Of a stretch of DNA of 55,285 nt, positions 27,900 through 37,060 are shown piece by piece. A program made the translations under genes and the position numbers. Under the pieces are notes generated by a model. The model saw only the letters and a program-made list of their open reading frames with translations. It was not told the DNA's origin and made no database searches. Source of the stretch: Reyranella massiliensis 521 (GTDB taxonomy: Bacteria; Pseudomonadota; Alphaproteobacteria; Reyranellales; Reyranellaceae). The stretch covers positions 1 to 55,285 of the forward strand of contig CAMAYC010000018.1 in the NCBI GenBank assembly GCA_945862125.1, given 5' to 3'. How positions within the stretch are numbered: position 1 is the stretch's first letter; every line of letters starts with the position of its first letter.

Positions 27900-30620
27900 T
27901 TACGCCGACGCCATCAACTCGGTGTAGAGCCCGCCGCGCGCCGCCAGCTCGGCGGGCGCGCCTTGCGAGGTGATCCTGCCGGCCTGCATGACCACGATCT
28001 GCTCGAACGGCTCGGCCTGCGCCGGGCGGTTGGCGATCCACACCACGCCGCGCTTCTCCGCCGTCGCCGTCGCGAGAATGTTGTCGCGGATGCGGTCCTG
28101 CGTGCGGCCGTCGAACATGGCGACGGCCTCGTTGACGATCAGGAGCTGCGGCCGCTTGATCAGGGCGCGGGCGATGCCGAGTTTCTGGCGCTGGGTCGCC
28201 GGCAGGCGCTTGCCGGCAACGCCGACATTGTACTCCAGGCCGACCTCGATGGCCTGGTCGCGCAGGCCAAGCTCGTTCAGCACCTCGGCGATCAGCGTGC
28301 CGATCCGGGTCTCGGCCTGGGCCTGGCCATAGACCAGGCGTCCGAACAGGATGTTGTCCTGCAGTGTGGCGGCGCTGTTGTAGCGCTCGAAATCGTAGAA
28401 CTCGACGGCGCCGCGCAGCTCGGGCGGCAGGCCCTGGGCGAAGGCATGTCGGGCCGCCAGAATGCGCCCCTCCATCTCGGCATCGATCAGGCCGAGGCGA
28501 TGGCGGGCCTCGATGTAGCGGAACGGCAAGGTCATCAGGCGCTGCCGGTCGGCCTCGGGCACGGCCTCGATGCCCTTGCCGCCCAGCCTTTGCAACAGCA
28601 ACCGCACGTTGGGCAACTCGTCGGCCGAGATGAAACTGTACTGCTCGAACAGCGGATTGTCGGGCGACAGGCCCGAGAACAGCTCGACCATGGTCTCGGC
28701 GATGCTGAGGCCCATGCGCTGCAGGTCGAGGTTGAGCCCGGTCGCCTGCAGCACCGATTGCACGTAGGGATCGGCCGCGATGTTGTCGCCGTCGAACTGC
28801 TTGCCGAGCGGCGTGCCGAACAGCAGGTTCTCGGCCACCGACAGGTTCTTGTTGTAGAGGTCGCCGTTGAACGGCTCGACGAGGCCGGCATAGTCCGCGT
28901 TCTGCAGGCGGCCGTGCAGCGTGTGGCGCGCCTTCAGGATCTTTTCGGCGAGGTCGGGCCGCTGCGCCGCGTCGATGGTGCCGCGCAGGCCCAGCGAATA
29001 GATGTCCTCGTCGATCTCGACCTGCCGGAGTGCATCGACCATGCGCGGCAGCAGGTCGGCCGGGCCGGTGGCGCCGGCCAGCTCGTAGTCGATCCAGTCG
29101 GCATTGGGATCGAACGGCGGGTTGCCGGAGCGCTCCGATTCCTTCCAGAACGCCTCGCGTATCGCGCGCGTTGCGTCGTCGTAGGTGGCCGGCGCGACCG
29201 GGCGGAATTTCAGGCCGAACAGCAGATTGTCGCGAACCGAGAGCGGAAACAGATAGGTGTCCTGGCCGACATAGGCGGTGCGGGCGCCCAGCAGGTACTC
29301 GGGCACCTGGAAGAAGTCCTTGCCGTCGAGCCGGACCGAGCCGCCGGTAGGCAGCACCAGGCGGGCCAGCATCTGGCCCAGCACATCCTTGCCCGAGCCC
29401 GCGCTGCCGATCACCGCCAGCCGCAGCGCTGTGGGCACGGAAAGCGAAACGCTGTCGAGGAGCTTCACCCGTCCATCCTCGGAGAAGGTGACGCCGGCCA
29501 GCGCAAGCTCGTTGCCGAGCGGCGGCGGCGGGCCGTCGGGGATAGCCTGCAGTTCCGGCGGCATCATGCCCTCGGGCTGGAACTGGTCGATCACCTGTTC
29601 GTACTTGATCTGCACGTCCTGGCGCTGCTGGTCCCAGTCGATCAGCTCCTTGATCGGCGACGGCAGGTCCTTGTAGGCGAGCAGGACGCCGACCACGGCA
29701 CCCACGTCCATCTGGCCGGTGATCGCGAAATAGCCGCCGATCAGGTAGATCGCGAACGGCGTCGCCTGCGACAGGAAGTTGTTCCAGAACTTGGCGACGA
29801 ACTTCTTCTGATAGAGGTCGAAGCGGATCTTGAAGATGCGACCCAGCCGCTCGGAGATGTCGGCGCGCTCGTAATTGGCGGCGCCATGGACATGGATTTC
29901 GTGGACGCCGTCGGCGGTCTCGGCGATGCGGCCGGCGAGCAGCCGGGCCGAGAGCTGGCGTTGCCGGCCGAGCGCCAGCACCGGTTTGCGCAGCCGCGGG
30001 ATGATCGCCATCTGCACGCCCAGCAGGACGACCACGACGATTCCGAGCAGCCAGTTCTGCATCATGATGAAGATGATGGCCGTCAGCGCCTGGCCGCCCA
30101 GGAACATCGGCGCCACGAAGGCGTCGCCGATGAAGCCACCCAGCGGCTCGACCTCGTCCTTGACCATGGTGGCAAGCTCGGCCTGCTTGACCTTGCGGAA
30201 ATGGGCCGGCGGGAACCGCAGGATGCGGTCGTAGAGTTCGTAGCGCAGGCGGCGCAGCATGCGCTCGCCCATGCGGCCCTTCTGGGTGTTGATCGTCTTC
30301 TTGAACTGTCCGTTCACCACGACCGCGCCCAGGAAGACGAAGCTCATGACCACGAGATACTGAAGCTGGTCGACCTGGAAGCCGTCGAAGAAGCGGATCA
30401 CCTTGCCAGGCAGGATGGCCGACAGGTCGAGTTCCCAGACCAGGAACGGGATGGTCTTGCTGTCCTTGAAGGCGTTGCCCTGGATGCCGTTGTTGATCAC
30501 CGACTTGGGCACGGTGAGCGACAGGAAGTAGAAAAGCTGCGCCAGCACCACGAGGCCCAGGATCACGAGCTGCTCGGGCCGGCTGTGCCGCCAGATATAG
30601 GTGAACAGATTGCGTTGCAT
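27900..30620 (-). CDS. ABC exporter-like protein with expanded, degenerate ATPase domain
   Basis: The 906-residue protein has an N-terminal six-helix exporter-type membrane domain (residues 15-345, with coupling-region segment GRMGERMLRRLRYELYDRIL). A nucleotide-binding domain follows from residue 371. Walker A is GSAGSGKD (405-412), with Asp where Ser or Thr binds magnesium. The Q-loop Gln453 is present. Signature LPATQ (806-810) replaces LSGGQ. Walker B LLIVNE (826-831) has Asn for Asp. The H-loop residue is Asn864. About 350 residues separate Q-loop and signature instead of about 80. A DNLLFG-like motif occurs three times, at 464-469, 597-602 and 755-760. Export of a glycan or lipid is inference from the divergent glycosyltransferase operon. 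It may be a regulator and not a pump. Confidence 0.85.
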   Translation of the reverse strand: MQRNLFTYIWRHSRPEQLVILGLVVLAQLFYFLSLTVPKSVINNGIQGNAFKDSKTIPFLVWELDLSAILPGKVIRFFDGFQVDQLQYLVVMSFVFLGAVVVNGQFKKTINTQKGRMGERMLRRLRYELYDRILRFPPAHFRKVKQAELATMVKDEVEPLGGFIGDAFVAPMFLGGQALTAIIFIMMQNWLLGIVVVVLLGVQMAIIPRLRKPVLALGRQRQLSARLLAGRIAETADGVHEIHVHGAANYERADISERLGRIFKIRFDLYQKKFVAKFWNNFLSQATPFAIYLIGGYFAITGQMDVGAVVGVLLAYKDLPSPIKELIDWDQQRQDVQIKYEQVIDQFQPEGMMPPELQAIPDGPPPPLGNELALAGVTFSEDGRVKLLDSVSLSVPTALRLAVIGSAGSGKDVLGQMLARLVLPTGGSVRLDGKDFFQVPEYLLGARTAYVGQDTYLFPLSVRDNLLFGLKFRPVAPATYDDATRAIREAFWKESERSGNPPFDPNADWIDYELAGATGPADLLPRMVDALRQVEIDEDIYSLGLRGTIDAAQRPDLAEKILKARHTLHGRLQNADYAGLVEPFNGDLYNKNLSVAENLLFGTPLGKQFDGDNIAADPYVQSVLQATGLNLDLQRMGLSIAETMVELFSGLSPDNPLFEQYSFISADELPNVRLLLQRLGGKGIEAVPEADRQRLMTLPFRYIEARHRLGLIDAEMEGRILAARHAFAQGLPPELRGAVEFYDFERYNSAATLQDNILFGRLVYGQAQAETRIGTLIAEVLNELGLRDQAIEVGLEYNVGVAGKRLPATQRQKLGIARALIKRPQLLIVNEAVAMFDGRTQDRIRDNILATATAEKRGVVWIANRPAQAEPFEQIVVMQAGRITSQGAPAELAARGGLYTELMASA

Positions 30621-30804
30621 CGGATCCTGCGCGGCGGCGGCCCGGGTCGGGCTCCCCGTCCGGTATATTCGATCAGCCCCTTGATTACATTCGATTTTTC
30701 GTGTCTGACCGCCTCGATTTCACGCCGCAGCCTGGCTGTGGCATAGTTCGCTGACATTCACCGGCCGAGGCAGGAGGCGCTGCGGCCAGGGGGAGAAGCT
30801 TTGC

Positions 30805-32091
30805 ATGCCCGCCAGCAGCCGGTCCAAGCGTGTGCTGATCTACAGCCACGACTCCTTCGGCCTCGGCCATGTGAGCCGCTGCCGCACCATCGCCAATGCC
30901 CTGGTCGAGGCCGACGAATCGGTCTCGGTCCTGATCCTGTCGGGCTCGCCGATGATCGGGTCCTACGAGTTCCACTCGGGCATCGACTTCGTGCGCGTGC
31001 CCGGCGTGGTCAAGCAGCTGAGCGGCGATTACGATTCCGCAAACCTCAGGGTCGGTGTCGAGCACACGATGGAGATGCGGACCCGCATCATCCGCGACAC
31101 CGCTGACATATTCCGTCCCGATCTGTTCATCGTCGACAAGGAGCCGCTCGGCCTGCGGGGCGAGGTCGGTCCGGCGCTGCATCTGCTCAAGGAGCGCGGC
31201 ACACCGCTGGTCCTCGGCCTGCGCGACGTCATGGACGATCCGGCAGCGCTCGCCCAGGAGTGGGAGCGCAAGAAGATCGTGCCGGCGCTGCGCGACCTCT
31301 ACGACGAAATCTGGATCTACGGCCTGCCGCAGATCAACAAGCCGCTCACCGGCATCGATGTGCCGCCGTCGGTTCGGCACAAGATGGTCTACACCGGCTA
31401 CCTGCACCGCGAACTGCCGCTGCACGCCGACATCCCGCACGAGATCGAGGAGATCGACCGCCCGTTTATCCTGGTCACGTCAGGCGGTGGCGGCGACGGC
31501 GAGGATCTGGTCGATTGGGTGCTGGCGGCCTATGAGCACGATCCGAACATCCCCTACGGTGCGGTCATCGTCTTCGGGCCGTTCATGTCGGCCACCGCGC
31601 GCGAGTCCTTCAAGGACCGTGCTGCCAAGTTCAAGAACATCCGCACCCTAACATTCACCAACAATCTCGGCGCGCTGATGAAGCGTGCGGCGGGTGTGGT
31701 CGCCATGGGCGGTTACAACACGTTCTGCGAGATCCTGTCGTTCGACAAGCGGGCGATCATCGTGCCGCGCACCAAGCCGCGGCTGGAGCAGTTCATCCGT
31801 GCTCGCGCCGCGCGCAATATCGGCCTGGTCGAGATGCTGGATGCCGATGGCGAAAAGGGCCGCGATCCGCAGGCCATGGCGACGGCGTTGCGCCAGCTGC
31901 CGCAGCAGGGCCTGCCGAGCGACGTCGTGGTGCCCGGCCTGCTCGATGGCCTCGGCAATGTCTGGCGCCTCGTCGCCAAGCAGCTCATGAACCCGCACCG
32001 TGGTCCGGCCCGGCTCGAGGCCGAGGAAGCCGCCGAGCCGAGGGACGCCGGCGATTCGCCCGCCGTCCCGCCCGCGCGCGCCAGGACCTAA
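30805..32091 (+). CDS. MurG-like glycosyltransferase family protein
   Basis: The 428-residue protein begins with a Rossmann segment (RVLIYSHDSFGLGHVSRC) like the N-terminal half of GT28/MurG-type enzymes. The donor-binding half has ILVTSGGGGDGEDLV and VVAMGGYNTFCEILSFDKRA, typical of nucleotide-sugar transferases of that superfamily. It is a paralogue of the protein encoded at 35113-36258. A GGGGGAGAAGC ribosome binding site precedes the ATG. It starts a long plus-strand operon and is divergent from the ABC exporter-like gene. The sugar and acceptor are unknown. Confidence 0.85.
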   Translation: MPASSRSKRVLIYSHDSFGLGHVSRCRTIANALVEADESVSVLILSGSPMIGSYEFHSGIDFVRVPGVVKQLSGDYDSANLRVGVEHTMEMRTRIIRDTADIFRPDLFIVDKEPLGLRGEVGPALHLLKERGTPLVLGLRDVMDDPAALAQEWERKKIVPALRDLYDEIWIYGLPQINKPLTGIDVPPSVRHKMVYTGYLHRELPLHADIPHEIEEIDRPFILVTSGGGGDGEDLVDWVLAAYEHDPNIPYGAVIVFGPFMSATARESFKDRAAKFKNIRTLTFTNNLGALMKRAAGVVAMGGYNTFCEILSFDKRAIIVPRTKPRLEQFIRARAARNIGLVEMLDADGEKGRDPQAMATALRQLPQQGLPSDVVVPGLLDGLGNVWRLVAKQLMNPHRGPARLEAEEAAEPRDAGDSPAVPPARART

Positions 32092-32104
32092 GCACCGGCT
32101 GTTC

Positions 32105-33400
32105 ATGTCCGTCGAAATTGGCGCGCGTGTCGCGGTCGTGCTGAAAGGCTGGCCGCGCCTTTCCGAGACCTTCATTGCCCAGGAAATCGCCGGCCTCGAA
32201 GCCCGTGGCGTCGCGCTGGAAATCTGGTCGCTGCGCCGGCCCACGGACAAGGCCCGCCATCCCGTGCACGATCGCGTCGCCGGCCGTGTCGTCTATCTGC
32301 CGGAGTATCTCAAGGACGATCCGCGCCGCGTGTTCGAGGGCTGGCGGCAAGCGCGTCGCCTGCCGGGCTATGCGCTGGCACGCCGGAAATTCCTGGCCGA
32401 TCTCCGGCGCGACCCCACCGCCAACCGGGTGAGGCGCTGGGGCCAGGCGCTGGTGCTGGCGGCCGAGCTGCCGGCCTCGATCGACAGGCTCTACGCCCAT
32501 TTCCTGCACACGCCGGCCTCGGTCACGCGCTATGCCGCTGCCTTGCGCGGCCTGCCGTGGAGCGTGTCGGCGCATGCCAAGGACATCTGGACCAGTGCGC
32601 CGTGGGAGATTTCGGAGAAGCTCGAGGATGCCGCCTGGCTGGTGACCTGCACCGGCGTCGGCCTGCAGCGATTGAAGGAACTCGCGCCGCATCCTGAACG
32701 ACTGCGCCTCGCCTACCACGGCCTCGACTTCGCCCACCTGCCGCCGCCGCCGCCGGCGCGACCGCGACGCGATGGCCGCGATGCCGCCGATCCCGTGGTC
32801 ATCCTGTCGATCGGCCGCAAGGTCGAGAAGAAGGGCTATGGCGATCTCCTGCAGGCGCTGGCCAAATTACCGCCTGAACTGCACTGGCGTTTCGAGCATG
32901 TCGGTGCGGGCGAGCTCTCCGAAACATTGAAGACGCAAGCCGCAGCGCTCGGCATCGCCCATCGTTGCATTTGGCACGGCGCGCAGCCGCAGAAGGCGGT
33001 GTTCGCGGCCCTGGTGCGGGCCGACCTGTTCGTGCTGGCCAGCAAGCGCGCCGCCGACGGCGACCAGGACGGATTGCCGAACGTGCTGATGGAAGCCGCC
33101 CACCAGGGCCTGCCGCTGGTCTCGACTCGGGCGGCCGCCATCGGCGAGTTCATCGAGGACGACGTCAACGGGCTGCTGGTGGCGCCCGGTGCGCCCGACG
33201 AACTGACCCAGGCCCTGGCGCGTGCCGTCGGCGATCCCGAGTTGCGCGCGCGTCATGCCGCGCGCGCGGGCGAGATCCTGCGCACGCGCTTCTCCTTCGA
33301 GGACGGCGTCGACTGGATCGCCAATGCGCTCGGCGGGCGGGGCATGGACCAGCAACGCCCGTCCCAGAAGCGCACGTTGGCGGCGCGCGCCGCGGAGTAG
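32105..33400 (+). CDS. Glycosyltransferase family 4 protein
   Basis: The 431-residue protein has a GT-B fold. The N-terminal part (VAVVLKGWPRLSETFIAQEI) matches exopolysaccharide-type GT4 enzymes. The donor site includes ILSIGRKVEKKGYGDLLQAL and the E-x7-E-like DGLPNVLMEAAHQGLPLVST. VNGLLVAPGAPDELTQAL follows in the usual order. It starts 13 nt after the previous gene. The product may be a cell-surface glycan, by inference from the operon. Confidence 0.9.
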   Translation: MSVEIGARVAVVLKGWPRLSETFIAQEIAGLEARGVALEIWSLRRPTDKARHPVHDRVAGRVVYLPEYLKDDPRRVFEGWRQARRLPGYALARRKFLADLRRDPTANRVRRWGQALVLAAELPASIDRLYAHFLHTPASVTRYAAALRGLPWSVSAHAKDIWTSAPWEISEKLEDAAWLVTCTGVGLQRLKELAPHPERLRLAYHGLDFAHLPPPPPARPRRDGRDAADPVVILSIGRKVEKKGYGDLLQALAKLPPELHWRFEHVGAGELSETLKTQAAALGIAHRCIWHGAQPQKAVFAALVRADLFVLASKRAADGDQDGLPNVLMEAAHQGLPLVSTRAAAIGEFIEDDVNGLLVAPGAPDELTQALARAVGDPELRARHAARAGEILRTRFSFEDGVDWIANALGGRGMDQQRPSQKRTLAARAAE

Positions 33401-33404
33401 ATTC

Positions 33405-34517
33405 ATGCGGGTGCTGCTGCACACGCCGCTCAAGCCACCGGATAGTCCCACGCCCTCGGGCGATCGCGAGATGGCGCGCGGGCTGGCGCGTCTGCTGCGC
33501 CGCCTTGGCCATCGCACCGTCATGCCGCCGCTGAGCCGCGTCGCGGCAGGCGTGCCGTCGCCGCAGGCGCATCTCGCGCTGGAGCGGCGCGCGCGGGCGC
33601 AGGCGGCGCGCCTGATCGCGCGCTGGCGGGCCTTGCCGGCCAGTCATCCCGAGCGCTTCGATCTCTGGCTCACCTATCACTGCTACTACCGCAAGCCCGA
33701 CTGGCTGGGCCCCATCGTGAGCCGCGCGCTGGGCGTCCCCTATGTGCTCGTCGAGGCGAGCCATGCGCCGCGTCGCGCTTATGGGCCGACCCGCCTCGGC
33801 CATCGTGCCGTCGAACGGGCACTGGCCGCCGCCGACCTGGTGCTGACGGTGAATCCCCGTGACCTCGCCGGCGTGCGCGCGCGACTCCGGCCCGGTGCGC
33901 GCCAGGTCCGCCTGCCGCCCTTCATCGATACGGCACCCTTTCGAACCGCGCCGCAGGCGCCGAACGATCCGCCGGTCCTGCTCAGCGTCGGCATGATGCG
34001 AACGCGCGACAAGCTCGAGTCCTACAAGGTGCTGGCCGGGGCCTTTGCGCTGCTGAAGGACCGGAAATGGCGCGCCGTGCTGGTGGGCGACGGGCCGGCG
34101 CGGCCCGAGATCGAGGCGTTGATGGCGCCATTGAACGAGGGCGGCGGCGAGCGCGTGCGCTTCGCCGGCGCCCTGCCGCATGCCGATCTGCCGGCGCTTT
34201 ATGCCAAGGCCGACCTTTACCTTTGGCCCGCGATCAACGAAGCCTACGGCATGGCCTTTCTCGAAGCCCAGGCGGCGGGCCTGCCCGTGGTTGCCGGCCG
34301 CACCGGCGGTGTGCCCGCGGTGGTCGCCGATGGCGTCACCGGCCTGTTGACGCCGATCGGCGATGCTGCGGCCTTTGCCGCCGCGGTGGCGCGGCTGCTC
34401 GACCGGCCGGCCGAGCGCGCGCGTCTGGCGGCGGCGGCATCCGCGCGCGTGGCGGCCCATCACGACGAACGTGCGGCCGCCCACGCGCTGGCCGCAGCGC
34501 TCCGGACATTGAAATGA
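33405..34517 (+). CDS. Glycosyltransferase family 4 protein
   Basis: This 370-residue GT-B enzyme has the GT4 donor-binding segment LYLWPAINEAYGMAFLEAQA, which contains the E-x7-E motif, and GVTGLLTPIGDAAAFAAAV after it. The N-terminal half is arginine- and alanine-rich. The ATG at 33405 follows GGAG and lies 4 nt after the previous stop. The stop overlaps the next start (ATGA). It is probably the second of two GT4 enzymes building the same glycan. Confidence 0.9.
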   Translation: MRVLLHTPLKPPDSPTPSGDREMARGLARLLRRLGHRTVMPPLSRVAAGVPSPQAHLALERRARAQAARLIARWRALPASHPERFDLWLTYHCYYRKPDWLGPIVSRALGVPYVLVEASHAPRRAYGPTRLGHRAVERALAAADLVLTVNPRDLAGVRARLRPGARQVRLPPFIDTAPFRTAPQAPNDPPVLLSVGMMRTRDKLESYKVLAGAFALLKDRKWRAVLVGDGPARPEIEALMAPLNEGGGERVRFAGALPHADLPALYAKADLYLWPAINEAYGMAFLEAQAAGLPVVAGRTGGVPAVVADGVTGLLTPIGDAAAFAAAVARLLDRPAERARLAAAASARVAAHHDERAAAHALAAALRTLK

Positions 34518-35116
34518 GCGGCGTGCCCTTCGCCATCCTGCGGCACGCGCCGACCGAGTGGAACGCGCTGGGTCGGCTACAAGGCCTCACCGATACCTGC
34601 CTCAGTCCTGAAGGCGAAGCAGCGGCGCGAAGCTGGCACCTGCCGGCGCCAGCCGATCGCTGGCAGCGGATATCCAGTCCGCTGCAGCGGGCGCGCCGCA
34701 CGGCCGAGCTGGTGCAGCCGGCCGCCGCCGTGACCGTCGACTCGGCATTGCGGGAGATGAGCTTTGGTGTGTGGGAGGGCCGCACGCTGATCGAGTTGCG
34801 CGCCGAGGGCGGTGCCACCTTCGCCGCTTCGGAGGCGGACGGGCTCGACTTCCAGCCACCCGGCGGCGAGTCGCCCCGCACCGCGATGGCGCGTATCGGC
34901 CGCTGGACTGCTTCTCTGGCGCGCGGCGGCGAACCTGCGGTCGCGGTGTCGCACAAGGCCGCGATCCGCGCCCTGCTGGCGCTCGCCTCCGGCTGGAACA
35001 TGCTGGGCCGGCCGCCGCACAAGCTCGATTGGCGCACGCTTCATTTCTTCGTCGCCCATGACGATGGTCGGGTCTCCATCGATCGCCTCAACGTGCCTTT
35101 TGAGACGACGTTATGA
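34514..35116 (+). CDS. Histidine phosphatase family protein
   Basis: The 200-residue protein has the phosphoglycerate-mutase-like catalytic motif LRHAPTEWN at the N-terminus. RISSPLQRARRTAEL follows, then the acid residue in REMSFGVWEGRTL, and VAVSHKAAIRALLAL containing the second histidine. Such enzymes remove phosphate from small molecules or sugar phosphates. Here it is translationally coupled to glycosyltransferases on both sides (ATGA overlaps), so a sugar-phosphate or lipid-phosphate intermediate of the glycan pathway is a reasonable substrate guess. Confidence 0.9.
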   Translation: MSGVPFAILRHAPTEWNALGRLQGLTDTCLSPEGEAAARSWHLPAPADRWQRISSPLQRARRTAELVQPAAAVTVDSALREMSFGVWEGRTLIELRAEGGATFAASEADGLDFQPPGGESPRTAMARIGRWTASLARGGEPAVAVSHKAAIRALLALASGWNMLGRPPHKLDWRTLHFFVAHDDGRVSIDRLNVPFETTL

Positions 35117-36258
35117 GCGCGCGTGTCTTCTTCTACGTGCAGCACCTGCTGGGCATCGGCCATCTGCGCCGCGCGGCCACACTCGCCCGTGCATTGGCCT
35201 CAGGCGGCTTCGACGTGCTGCTGGTCTCGGGCGGCGCGCCCGTCGACGGCCTGCCGCTCGAGGGCGTGCGCTTTCATCAACTGCCGCCGCTGCGTGCTGC
35301 CGATCTCCGCCTGAAGGAACTGTCCCAGCTCGACGGCACGCCGCTCGACGATGTCTTTCGCTCGAAGCGCACGCGTGCGCTGCTCGACCTGTTCGAAGCC
35401 GAGACGCCGGACATCCTGCTGACCGAACAGTTTCCCTTCGGTCGCACGCAGCTTCGCTTCGAGCTGATGCCGCTTCTCGACGCGGCGCAGCGCCGGCCAT
35501 CGGCCCCGTGGATCGTCTCTTCCATCCGCGACGTGCTGCGTCGCACGGCCTCGCCGGCGCGGGTCGACGAGATGGTCGCCACCTTCGAGGTCTTCGACGC
35601 GGTTCTGGTCCATGCCGATCCGGCGCTGGTGCGGCTCGACGACAGTTTCCCCGCCTGGCCCGACATCCAGGACCGTGCGCTCTACACCGGTTACATCGCG
35701 GAGTTCGATCCGGCGCGGGCGCCGCAAGGGACGGTTGGCGCCGGCGAGGTGATCGTGTCGGTGGGCGGCGGTGCGGTCGGCGCGCCACTGCTGCGCGCGG
35801 CCATCGCTGCCCGTCCGATGACGGCGCTGGCCGATCGCAAGTGGCGCCTCCTGGTGGGCGCGAATGTGCCGGCTGCGGATCGGGCCGCGCTCGCGGAAGC
35901 GGCCGATGCCGGAATCATCGTGGAGCCGGCGCGCGGCGACTTCCCGAGCCTGCTGCGCAACGCCGCACTCTCGATTTCCCAGGCCGGCTATAACACCGTG
36001 GTCGAGACGCTCTGCCATGCCGATCGTGCCGTTCTGGTGCCGTTCGGCACGGCGCGCGAGACCGAGCAGGCCGACCGCGCCCGCGTGCTGGTCGAGCGCG
36101 GCATGGTTGCGGCGGTGGCGCCCGACGCGCTCAATTCGGAGACGCTGGCCGCCGCCATCGGCCGGGCCTGGGCCGGCCCCTCGATCCGCAGTTTCCCGCC
36201 GGTCGACGCGCGGGGCGGGCCGGCGACCGTCGCGGCGCTGCGGCAAATGGTGGCGTGA
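35113..36258 (+). CDS. MurG-like glycosyltransferase family protein
   Basis: The 381-residue protein shares its layout with the one at 30805-32091: an opening FYVQHLLGIGHLRRAATLAR and, in the second half, EVIVSVGGGAVGAPLL and LSISQAGYNTVVETLCHADR. These match the nucleotide-sugar-binding C-domain of GT28-like enzymes. The two paralogues may act on consecutive sugars. It overlaps the phosphatase gene by ATGA. Confidence 0.85.
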   Translation: MSARVFFYVQHLLGIGHLRRAATLARALASGGFDVLLVSGGAPVDGLPLEGVRFHQLPPLRAADLRLKELSQLDGTPLDDVFRSKRTRALLDLFEAETPDILLTEQFPFGRTQLRFELMPLLDAAQRRPSAPWIVSSIRDVLRRTASPARVDEMVATFEVFDAVLVHADPALVRLDDSFPAWPDIQDRALYTGYIAEFDPARAPQGTVGAGEVIVSVGGGAVGAPLLRAAIAARPMTALADRKWRLLVGANVPAADRAALAEAADAGIIVEPARGDFPSLLRNAALSISQAGYNTVVETLCHADRAVLVPFGTARETEQADRARVLVERGMVAAVAPDALNSETLAAAIGRAWAGPSIRSFPPVDARGGPATVAALRQMVA

Positions 36259-36274
36259 TGAGCAGCTGGCCGTC

Positions 36275-37060
36275 ATGAGCAATTGGGAGGCGCTCGAACA
36301 GGAACTCGCGCATTGGCGTGCCGCCGGCCGCACCGCCGAGCTGTGGTGGCGCGACGACGATGCCGCCGATACCGGCCCCGAACTCGACCGGCTGCTGGCG
36401 CTTCATCGCGAGAGCGCGACGCCGCTGGCGCTGGCGGTCGTACCGGCACGCGCCACGCCGACCCTGGCCGAGCGCCTCGCCGCCGAGCCCGGTGTCGATC
36501 TGCTTCAGCACGGTTACGCCCACGTCAATCATGCGCCCCAGGGCGAGGGCCGGAAGATCGAGATCGGCCCGCACCGGCCGGCCATGATCGTGCTGGGCGA
36601 ACTCGGCACCGGCTGGCTGGCGCTGGAACGGTTGTTTGGCAATCGCCCGCTCAGTGTCATGGTGCCGCCTTGGAATCGCATCGCGCCGGCCCTGGTGCCA
36701 ACCCTGCCCGAGATCGGCTTCACCGGCCTCTCGACCTTCGGTGGGCGTACCCGTGCATACCCGGTGCGTGGCTTGCGTCAGGTCAATACCCATGTCGACC
36801 TGATCGACTGGAAGGGCGGTCGCGGCTTCGCCGGCGAGGAGACCTGCCTTGGCGTGCTGGTGGCATCGCTCGCCCGGTCGCGGACCGAAAGCGGCGAGCC
36901 CGTGGGGCTTCTCAGTCATCATCTTGCGATGGACGACGGGGCTTGGGATTTCCTAAGGTCGTTCTGGGAACGAACAAGAGCGATGCCGGATCTGCGCGTG
37001 CGCCCGGCGCACGCGTTGTTCGCGGCAGAAGGCTCCGAGGGAGGGAAGGCGCGCGCGTGA
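36275..37060 (+). CDS. Polysaccharide deacetylase-like protein
   Basis: The 261-residue protein has an NodB-like beginning with paired acidic residues (ELWWRDDDAADTGPELDRLL), then LLQHGYAHVNHAP, which can supply the metal histidines, and MVPPWNRIAPALVPTLPEIG. LSHHLAMDDGAWDFL near the end matches the last catalytic histidine region. It may remove N-acetyl or other acyl groups from the glycan. No signal peptide is seen, so it would work in the cytoplasm. The ATG at 36275 is 16 nt after the previous stop, with a weak ribosome binding site. Confidence 0.8.
   Translation: MSNWEALEQELAHWRAAGRTAELWWRDDDAADTGPELDRLLALHRESATPLALAVVPARATPTLAERLAAEPGVDLLQHGYAHVNHAPQGEGRKIEIGPHRPAMIVLGELGTGWLALERLFGNRPLSVMVPPWNRIAPALVPTLPEIGFTGLSTFGGRTRAYPVRGLRQVNTHVDLIDWKGGRGFAGEETCLGVLVASLARSRTESGEPVGLLSHHLAMDDGAWDFLRSFWERTRAMPDLRVRPAHALFAAEGSEGGKARA

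Noticed and set aside
27792..30746. Open frame of 984 codons opposite the ABC exporter-like gene
   Set aside because: It is a mirror of the high-GC gene on the minus strand, with H/Q/R/D-rich composition typical of a shadow.
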